Assembly: GCA_016296235.1 (NCBI GenBank)
Contig: JAEDJR010000103.1
Span: 1-6,976 of the forward strand
From: Oscillospiraceae bacterium
GTDB taxonomy: Bacteria; Bacillota; Clostridia; Oscillospirales; Oscillospiraceae
Direction: 5' to 3'
DNA length: 6,976 nt
Shown: positions 1 to 5,244 of the stretch, in pieces
How positions within the stretch are numbered: the stretch's first letter is position 1
Layout: every line of letters begins with the position of its first letter
The notes under the pieces: model-generated
What the model was told of the DNA's origin: nothing
The model's database searches: none
What the model saw: only the letters and a program-made list of their open reading frames with translations
Translations under genes and position numbers: made by a program

Positions 1-7
1 CTCATCA

Positions 8-46
8 GTCGGCCTTGAGGCCGACAGCTTCCCCTCAAGGGGAAGC
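8..46. repeat. REP-like pair of adjacent palindromes
   Basis: Two perfect hairpins lie one base apart. The first (8-25) has arms GTCGGCC and GGCCGAC around the loop TTGA, and the T and A of the loop can also pair. The second (27-46) has arms GCTTCCCC and GGGGAAGC around the loop TCAA. The two loops are reverse complements of each other. An 18-base core of the second hairpin (28-45) recurs exactly at 91-108. Neither hairpin is followed by a convincing T run on the strand of the neighbouring genes, so I read this as a REP-like intergenic element rather than a classical terminator. Similar paired palindromes are, from memory, common in gut Oscillospiraceae genomes; I could not check this. Confidence 0.7.
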
Positions 47-88
47 CTTGGGTGCGTATTGATTTTGAAGACTTTTTCGGCACGCTGC

Positions 89-110
89 GCCTTCCCCTCA
101 AGGGGAAGGC
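89..110. repeat. Second REP-like palindrome, overlapping the yqeC stop codon
   Basis: This is a perfect inverted repeat with 9-base arms GCCTTCCCC (89-97) and GGGGAAGGC (102-110) around the loop TCAA. Positions 91-108 are identical to 28-45. On the minus strand the loop reads TTGA and contains the TGA stop of yqeC (98-100). The last three codons of that gene also lie inside the repeat. On the plus strand it is followed by TTCAATTTTG, which is only weakly T-rich. It could stop transcription arriving from a plus-strand gene to the left of the window, but that is speculative. Confidence 0.75.
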
Positions 111-736
111 TTCAATTTTGTCAGAATTGCAGGCCGCTCCAGCAGCAGTGCCAGGGTTCTGCCCCATGCTTGCTTCTCCGGATCGTCGGCCTGGTTCAGC
201 ACATACCGGTCCGCCAGGGCCTCGGTGTTCAGCACCCGGGCCGCCCGCTCCACCGTGGCAATGTCCTCCACCGCCGCACCGCACAATTCCGCATACCGCT
301 CCGGCCGGTGAGCCGCATCACAGATTTTCCGGCCCAGGCCCGTAAGGCCCAGAACCTGGATAGTCTGGTTGGCGCAGGCGGGTATCACCGGCTCGTGGGC
401 CAAATGCGCCTTGAGGGGCAGTCCCTTGGAGCCGTCGGCCTCCACCAGCACATAGTCCGCCAGAGCCGCCAGTTCTTCAAAGGACTGAACCGGCGCCGTC
501 AGCTTGCCGTTCTCCACCCGGGTGCCCGCGCAGAGTTTCCGGGCCGGCAGCATGGTCATGGGTTCCGTGACCAGCGGCAAATCCTCCGGCGGGAAGATAT
601 GGGTGGAGGTACAGACGATCACCGTCCCCGGCAGCTCCCGGCAAAGCCGCAGCATCAGACTGGTCTTGCCGCCAGAGCCGATGATGGCCGTGACGCCCCG
701 CCGGATCTCCGGCAAGGCGGATAATTCAGTTCTCAC
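98..736 (-). CDS. yqeC: Selenium-dependent molybdenum hydroxylase accessory protein YqeC-like
   Basis: A predicted cytoplasmic nucleotide-binding protein of 212 residues. The YqeC family is associated with maturation of selenium-dependent molybdenum hydroxylases, and its biochemical role is not settled. Visible motifs are a P-loop-like GSGGKTS (residues 20-26), TSTHIF (43-48), the family hallmark VEADGSK (98-104) and LNQAD (180-184), which resembles a guanine-specificity motif. I chose the GTG start at 734-736 because GGGGAGAGG lies just upstream at 6-base spacing and because the P-loop then falls at the usual distance from the N terminus. An ATG at 767-769 would add 11 residues but has no ribosome binding site. 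The gene overlaps the end of metA by 11 bases, so the two are probably translationally coupled. The C-terminal KPSP and the stop come from a REP-like palindrome. No selenium or molybdenum gene lies nearby. Family assignment is firm; exact function is not. Confidence 0.85.
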   Translation of the reverse strand: MRTELSALPEIRRGVTAIIGSGGKTSLMLRLCRELPGTVIVCTSTHIFPPEDLPLVTEPMTMLPARKLCAGTRVENGKLTAPVQSFEELAALADYVLVEADGSKGLPLKAHLAHEPVIPACANQTIQVLGLTGLGRKICDAAHRPERYAELCGAAVEDIATVERAARVLNTEALADRYVLNQADDPEKQAWGRTLALLLERPAILTKLKPSP

Positions 737-1664
737 AGACCTCTCCCCTGCCAATGGCCATGACGTCATAGGGAGTGGACTGATAGACGAAATAGTTCAG
801 CCAGTTGGAATAGAGCAGGTTGGCATGCCCCCGCCACCGGACCACCGGTTCCCGGGTGTCGTCGTCCTGGGGGAAATAATTTTTCGGCATCTCAATGGGC
901 AGACCGGCATTCTTATCCCGCAGGTATTCCAGCTTCAGGGTTTCGGGGTCATACTCCGAGTGGCCGGTGATAAACACCTGGCGGCCGCCCTTGGTGGACA
1001 TGGCGTAGAGTCCCGCCTCCTCGGATTCCGCCAGAATCTTCATGCCGGGGATGGCAGCCACATCCTCCCGCCGGACAGAGGTATGGCGGGAGTGGGGCAC
1101 CCAGAAGGTGTCGTCGAAGCCCCGGAGCAAAATCGGGTTCTTATAGACCACCTTGTGGGGGAACACACCGAACAGCTTCTTCTCCAGGGGGATCTTCTCC
1201 ACACCGAAGTGGTAATACAGGCCTGCCTGGGCGCCCCAGCAGATATGGAAGGTGCTGTGGACGTGGGTTTTGGTCCACTCCATAATGCGGCACAGCTCCG
1301 GCCAGTATTCCACCTGCTCAAAGGGCAGATGCTCCACCGGCGCGCCGGTGATAATCATGCCGTCAAAATACTGATCGGCAATGTCGTCGAAGGTCTTGTA
1401 GAAGGCCAGCATATGCTCCTGGGAGGTGTTTTTGGCCTTGTGGCTGCTGACCTGCACCAGTTCCAGCTCCACCTGCAAAGGCGTGTTGCCCAACAGGCGG
1501 CTCAGCTGGGTTTCCGTGACGATTTTGGTGGGCATCAGGTTCAGCAGAGCGATGCGCAGGGGGCGGATTTCCTGGGTCTGGGCCCGGGTTTCCGCCATGA
1601 CAAAGATATTCTCGCTTTCCAGGGTCTCCCGGGCCGGGAGACCGTTGGGGATTTTAATGGGCAT
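726..1664 (-). CDS. metA: Homoserine O-acetyltransferase (MetA family)
   Basis: Transfers an acyl group from acyl-CoA to L-homoserine, the first committed step of methionine synthesis, in the cytoplasm. The protein has 312 residues, the usual MetA length, and aligns from the N-terminal MPIKIPNGLP to the end. The catalytic residues are visible: nucleophile Cys142 in HICWGAQA, and His235 and Glu237 in TGHSEYDP. Position 111 is Glu (GAPVE). As I recall published work on Bacillus cereus and E. coli MetA, Glu here favours acetyl-CoA and Gly favours succinyl-CoA, so EC 2.3.1.31 is preferred over 2.3.1.46. The start ATG (1662-1664) follows AAGGAG at 7-base spacing, and only 14 bases separate it from the metY stop. 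The frame stays open upstream into metY, but that extension is unlike MetA. Co-transcription with metY is expected. Confidence 0.96.
   Translation of the reverse strand: MPIKIPNGLPARETLESENIFVMAETRAQTQEIRPLRIALLNLMPTKIVTETQLSRLLGNTPLQVELELVQVSSHKAKNTSQEHMLAFYKTFDDIADQYFDGMIITGAPVEHLPFEQVEYWPELCRIMEWTKTHVHSTFHICWGAQAGLYYHFGVEKIPLEKKLFGVFPHKVVYKNPILLRGFDDTFWVPHSRHTSVRREDVAAIPGMKILAESEEAGLYAMSTKGGRQVFITGHSEYDPETLKLEYLRDKNAGLPIEMPKNYFPQDDDTREPVVRWRGHANLLYSNWLNYFVYQSTPYDVMAIGRGEVCEN
740..748 (-). promoter_or_regulatory. Ribosome binding site that sets the yqeC GTG start
   Basis: On the minus strand the sequence GGGGAGAGG lies inside the last codons of metA. It places GGAG six bases before GTG at 734-736. 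The alternative in-frame ATG at 767-769 is preceded by a sequence with no recognisable Shine-Dalgarno motif. This decides the start in favour of GTG. Confidence 0.7.
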
Positions 1665-1678
1665 CTCGGTTCTCCTTA

Positions 1679-2950
1679 TCAGATTTGATCCAGGGCCTGC
1701 TGCAGGTCGGCGATGATGTCGGCCACGTTTTCGATGCCCACGGAGAAGCGGACAAACTCGGGTCCGACACCGGCGGCCTCCAGCTGCTGGTCGGTCAGCT
1801 GGCGGTGGGTGGTGCTGGCGGGGTGGAGGACACTGGTACGGGCGTCGGCCACATGAACCACGATTTTTGCCAGCTTCAGGCTGTTCATCAGCTTCATGGC
1901 CGCGTCCCGGCCGCCCTTCACACCGAAGGACACCACGCCGGAGGCACCCAGAGGCAGGTAGGTCTTTGCCAGCGCATAATAGGCGTTGTCCTCCAGCAGA
2001 GGATAGTTGACCCACTGCACCTTCTCCTGGGTTTTCAGGAAGCGGGCCACCGCCAGGGCGTTTTCACTGTGGCGCTGCACCCGCAGGGCCATAGATTCCA
2101 GGCCCAGATTCAGCAGGTAGGCCCCCATGGGCATGGGCGTGCAGCCAAAGTCCCGCAGCAGCTGCACCCGGGCCTTGGTGATGTAGGCGGCGGGGCCGAA
2201 CTGCCTGGTATAGACCACGCCGTGGTAGCTCTCGTCCGCCTCGGTCAGCTCGGGATATTTGCCGGAGGCCGCCCAGTCAAAGCTGCCGCCGTCCACGATG
2301 CAGCCGCCCAGGACATTGGCATGGCCGTCCATATACTTGCTGGTGGAATGGGTGACGATGTCCGCACCGTACGCCAGGGGCCGGCAGAGATAGGGGGTGG
2401 CAAAGGTGTTGTCCACTATCAGGGGGACGCCGTGCTTGTGGGCCAGGGCCGCATAGCGGCGGATATCGAACACCGTCAGGGCCGGATTGGTGATGGTCTC
2501 GCCGAACACCAGGCGGGTATTCTCGTCAAAAAGGGCCTCGAACTCCGCGTCGCTCATGCGGTCGTTGGCATAGCGCACCTCAATGCCCATGCGGGCCATG
2601 GTCACGGAGAACAGGTTGATGGAGCCGCCGTAGATGTTGTCCATGGCGATGAAGTTCTGACCGGCGGCGCAGATGTTGAACACCGCCAGGAAATTGGCCG
2701 CCTGACCCGAAGAGGTCAGCATGGCGCCCACGCCGCCCTCCAGATCCGCCAGCTTGGTCTCTACAGCCTCCAGGGTGGGGTTGGAGATGCGGGTATACAT
2801 ATGGCCGTTCTCCTCCAGGTCAAAGAGCTTGCCCAGGGCGGCCGCGTCGTCATACTGGTAGGTCGTGCTCTGATAAATGGGCAGGGTCCGGGGCTCGCCG
2901 TTCCTGGGCGTGTAGCCGGACTGGATGCACTTTGTTTCAAACTGATACAT
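1679..2950 (-). CDS. metY: O-acetyl-L-homoserine sulfhydrylase (MetY)
   Basis: A pyridoxal-phosphate enzyme of the Cys/Met metabolism family. It replaces the acetyl group of O-acetylhomoserine with sulfide to give homocysteine (EC 2.5.1.49), or with methanethiol to give methionine. The protein has 423 residues, typical of MetY and longer than most MetB or MetC proteins. Visible motifs are YTRISNPT (52-59), the cofactor phosphate-binding SSGQAA (80-85), IVDNTFATP (178-186) and the Schiff-base lysine Lys205 in THSTSKYMDGH. The C-terminal RFSVGIEN (401-408) is typical of the family. The start at 2948-2950 follows AAAGGAG at 7-base spacing. The frame opens 13 codons further upstream, but that extension translates the terminator hairpin and is unlikely to be used. 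metA follows 14 bases downstream and makes the substrate for this enzyme. No SAM riboswitch or T-box can fit in the 61-base upstream gap. Confidence 0.95.
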   Translation of the reverse strand: MYQFETKCIQSGYTPRNGEPRTLPIYQSTTYQYDDAAALGKLFDLEENGHMYTRISNPTLEAVETKLADLEGGVGAMLTSSGQAANFLAVFNICAAGQNFIAMDNIYGGSINLFSVTMARMGIEVRYANDRMSDAEFEALFDENTRLVFGETITNPALTVFDIRRYAALAHKHGVPLIVDNTFATPYLCRPLAYGADIVTHSTSKYMDGHANVLGGCIVDGGSFDWAASGKYPELTEADESYHGVVYTRQFGPAAYITKARVQLLRDFGCTPMPMGAYLLNLGLESMALRVQRHSENALAVARFLKTQEKVQWVNYPLLEDNAYYALAKTYLPLGASGVVSFGVKGGRDAAMKLMNSLKLAKIVVHVADARTSVLHPASTTHRQLTDQQLEAAGVGPEFVRFSVGIENVADIIADLQQALDQI

Positions 2951-2967
2951 GTGGGGTCTCCTTTTGC

Positions 2968-2997
2968 AAAAAGAGGACGTGCATCGCACGTCCTCTT
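2968..2997 (-). terminator. Intrinsic terminator after the EF-G-like gene
   Basis: On the minus strand a perfect stem of 10 GC-rich pairs (2986-2995 with 2973-2982), extendable by two A-T pairs, encloses the three-base loop GAT. It is followed directly by five T residues (complement of 2968-2972). This is a textbook rho-independent terminator, placed 15 bases after the stop of the EF-G-like gene. Unusually, its T run abuts the metY Shine-Dalgarno sequence (2958-2964), so no separate metY promoter fits between them. Confidence 0.88.
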
Positions 2998-3011
2998 GTG
3001 ATTCTCGGGGA

Positions 3012-5060
3012 TTATTCTTCCTCGGCCTTCTTGGCCTCTTCGATGATCTTGGCCTGGTTCATCTGGGGAACTTCCTCATAGCGGACGAACTTCATGCTGT
3101 AGGAGCCTCTGCCCTGGGTCATGGACCGCAGGTCGATGGCGTAGGAGGACATTTCGCCCATGGGGACTTCCGCCTCCACCACCTGCAGACCGTCGCCCAC
3201 GGGGTTCATGCCCATGACACGGCCGCGGCGCTTGTTCAGATCGCCGATGATATCGCCCATGTTGCTGTCAGGAATGGTGACCTTCAGCTCGGCGATGGGC
3301 TCCAGCAGGGTGGGAGCAGCGGTGGGGATGCCTTCCTTATAGGCAACGCCGGCAGCCGTCTGGAACGCCATATCGGAGGAGTCCACGGGATGGTAGGAGC
3401 CGAAGTACAGGGTGGCCTTCAGGAACACCAGGGGATAACCGGCCAGGACGCCCTTGCCGATGCAGTTGCGCAGGCCCTTTTCCACGGAGGGGATGAAGTT
3501 CTTCGGCACGCAGCCGCCGACGGTCTCGTCGCCGAAGATCATATCCTCGGTCTCGGACTGGGGCTCAAAGCGGATATAGACGTCGCCGAACTGGCCGTGG
3601 CCGCCGGACTGCTTCTTGTGACGGCCGTGAACCTCGACCTTCTTCTTGATGGTCTCGCGGTAGGCGATCTTGGCGGGCCGCAGCTCTGCCTCGACCTTGA
3701 ACTTGCTGGCCAGCTTGGAGCAGATGACGCCCAGATGGATGTCGCCCACGCCGGAGATAATCATTTCCTTGGTCTCGGTGTTGGTGCCATAGCGGAAGGA
3801 GGCGTCCTCCTCGTTGAGCTTGCTCAGGCCGGAAGCGATCTTGTCCTCCTGGCCCTTGACCTTGGCGTAGATGGCCATGGTGTAGCAGGGCTCGTCGTAT
3901 TCCATACCCTTGACGGCAACGGTCTTGCCGGCCAGGCCCAGGGTATCGCCGGTCTTGACGGAGCCCAGCTTGGTGGCAACGCCGATGTCGCCGCAGGTGA
4001 TCTTGCTGGCCTTGGTCAGATTCTTGCCCTTGGGGAAGAAGATGTTGCTGAGCTTTTCGGCGCCGCCGGTGCGGGCGTTGACAACGGCCATGCCCTCGGT
4101 GATGTCGCCGGAAATAACCTTGAAGAAGGAGTTCTTGCCGAACTGGTCGGAGATGGTCTTATAGACAAAGGCCATGGGGCTGCCCTTGGGATCCAGCTTC
4201 AGATCGCCGCCGTCTTCGGTCTGCAGGGCCAGGCCCTCCAGAGGATTGGGGCAGAACTTCACGATGTACTCCATGACGCGCTTGCTGCCGTAGCCGGCCA
4301 GGGCGCTGCCGCAGAACACGGGGGTGATGGAACGCTGCATCATGCCGTCCTTGACGCCCTGAACCAGCTCTTCGGCGGTGAAGGGCTCTTCCATGAAGAA
4401 CTTCTCCATGAGCTCTTCGCTGGTTTCGGCCACCTGCTCGGACAGCTCCATCAGGTACTCTTCCAGACGCTCCTCGGCTTCGGGGGTCAGGGGGCAGTCG
4501 TTGCCCTGGGTATCCCGGGCGGTCTTGCTCAGCAGATCCACCAGGCCGATGCACTTCTCACCCTTCATCATGGGGAACTGCAGAGGCACGACGGTGTTGC
4601 CGAAGGCGGCGCGCATATCGTCCACGACCTTATAATAGTTGGCGTGGTCCTCGTCCATCTTGGAAATGTAGAACATGGTGGGCTTGCCGGCGTCCTTCAT
4701 GGACTTCCAGGCCTTCTCGGTGCCCACGGCGATGCCGCCCTTGGCGGACAGAACGATCAGGCCGGCGTCGGCCACCCGCAGAGACTGCACAATCTCACCG
4801 GCAAAGTCAAAGAAGCCGGGGTTATCCAGCAGGTTGATCTTGCAGCCCTCAAATTCCACGGGAATCAGAGACGTGGAAATGGAATACTGCCGCTTGATCT
4901 CCTCCGGATCAAAGTCAGAAACGGTATTGCCGTCGGCGATGCTGCCGAGACGGTCGGAACCGTGGGTCATAAACAGCATATCCTCTGCCAGCATGGTCTT
5001 GCCGTCGCCGCCATGTCCCAGCAGTGCAATGTTGCGGATATCCTTCGCAGTGTAGCTCAT
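3012..5060 (-). CDS. Elongation factor G-like translational GTPase (FusA paralogue)
   Basis: A cytoplasmic ribosome-associated GTPase of 682 residues, close to the roughly 690-700 of EF-G. The GTPase domain comes first, with P-loop GHGGDGKT (15-22), a switch I region KRQYSISTS (56-64), switch II DNPGFFDF (79-86) and SKMD (133-136). Domains II and III follow. Domain IV has KKQSGGHGQFGDV (482-494) and YHPVDSSDMAF (556-566), and domain V closes the protein. Domain IV looks complete, so a ribosome-binding role is plausible. Canonical EF-G has DTPGHVDF in switch II; here the catalytic histidine is Phe83. Switch I also differs from RGITI. These features, and the absence of rpsL, rpsG or tuf nearby, argue against the housekeeping fusA and for the EF-G2-like paralogue group. 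The ATG at 5058-5060 follows AAAGGAG at a rather long 11-base spacing. The gene has its own promoter and terminator. Its cellular role is unknown. Confidence 0.9.
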   Translation of the reverse strand: MSYTAKDIRNIALLGHGGDGKTMLAEDMLFMTHGSDRLGSIADGNTVSDFDPEEIKRQYSISTSLIPVEFEGCKINLLDNPGFFDFAGEIVQSLRVADAGLIVLSAKGGIAVGTEKAWKSMKDAGKPTMFYISKMDEDHANYYKVVDDMRAAFGNTVVPLQFPMMKGEKCIGLVDLLSKTARDTQGNDCPLTPEAEERLEEYLMELSEQVAETSEELMEKFFMEEPFTAEELVQGVKDGMMQRSITPVFCGSALAGYGSKRVMEYIVKFCPNPLEGLALQTEDGGDLKLDPKGSPMAFVYKTISDQFGKNSFFKVISGDITEGMAVVNARTGGAEKLSNIFFPKGKNLTKASKITCGDIGVATKLGSVKTGDTLGLAGKTVAVKGMEYDEPCYTMAIYAKVKGQEDKIASGLSKLNEEDASFRYGTNTETKEMIISGVGDIHLGVICSKLASKFKVEAELRPAKIAYRETIKKKVEVHGRHKKQSGGHGQFGDVYIRFEPQSETEDMIFGDETVGGCVPKNFIPSVEKGLRNCIGKGVLAGYPLVFLKATLYFGSYHPVDSSDMAFQTAAGVAYKEGIPTAAPTLLEPIAELKVTIPDSNMGDIIGDLNKRRGRVMGMNPVGDGLQVVEAEVPMGEMSSYAIDLRSMTQGRGSYSMKFVRYEEVPQMNQAKIIEEAKKAEEE

Positions 5061-5082
5061 AACGTAATGTTCTCCTTTCCTG

Positions 5083-5132
5083 GGGCCGGATACTCAGAGA
5101 AACCGGCCCTGCTGCGGCAAGCCGTCTGCCGC
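5083..5132 (-). promoter_or_regulatory. Structured 5' leader of the EF-G-like gene: two hairpins
   Basis: Between the predicted transcription start (about 5138) and the ribosome binding site, the minus strand can form two stems. One pairs GCGGCA with TGCCGC (5127-5132 with 5114-5119, loop of 7). The other pairs GGGCCGG with CCGGCCC (5103-5109 with 5083-5089, loop of 13). Neither is followed by a T run, so they are not terminators. They do not match a riboswitch class that I recognise. They could affect messenger stability or access to the start site. Confidence 0.45.
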
Positions 5133-5144
5133 CTAATACACTAA

Positions 5145-5173
5145 ATTATACTTCACATCCAAATCGAATGCAA
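5145..5173 (-). promoter_or_regulatory. Housekeeping-type promoter for the EF-G-like gene
   Basis: The minus strand reads TTGCAT (5168-5173), a 17-base spacer, then TATAAT (5145-5150). The -10 box is a perfect match to the sigma-70/SigA consensus and the spacing is ideal, while the -35 box matches at three of six bases. The surrounding block, about 5133-5250, is strikingly AT-rich compared with the genes. Transcription would begin near 5138, leaving a leader of about 78 bases before the start codon. This is the only strong promoter I see in the window. Confidence 0.7.
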
Positions 5174-5244
5174 ATACATTCTGGTTTCTGTGGTTGTTTC
5201 AACAAAAATTTGTGTCATATGCAAAAAAACAACTCAAAAATTTA

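Noticed and set aside
1..110. CRISPR array
   Set aside because: There are only two copies of an 18-base palindromic core, with one 45-base gap and no further regular repeats.
737..769. ATG start for yqeC at 767-769
   Set aside because: It has no Shine-Dalgarno sequence, and the added 11 residues do not resemble the family. The GTG at 734-736 has a strong site.
504..1688. Plus-strand open frame opposite yqeC and metA
   Set aside because: It covers two confidently identified minus-strand genes and their junction and has no recognisable motifs.
1665..2015. Upstream extension of metA into metY
   Set aside because: The extension is Arg, Pro and Gly-rich and unlike any MetA N terminus. The ATG at 1662-1664 has a good ribosome binding site and matches the family start.
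1685..3001. Long plus-strand open frame opposite metY
   Set aside because: The opposing metY frame has complete PLP-enzyme motifs. The plus-strand product is rich in Gly, His, Val and Gln, and I recognise no domain.
2951..3011. SAM riboswitch or T-box controlling the methionine genes
   Set aside because: The gap is only 61 bases and is taken up by a single hairpin with a T run. No conserved riboswitch core or T-box sequence is visible.
2949..5144. Long plus-strand open frame of about 730 codons opposite the EF-G-like gene
   Set aside because: It is a complementary-strand shadow caused by GC-rich codon bias. Its translation is low-complexity (rich in Gly, Leu, Ala, His and Asp) with no family motif, and it spans a gene, its leader and a terminator.
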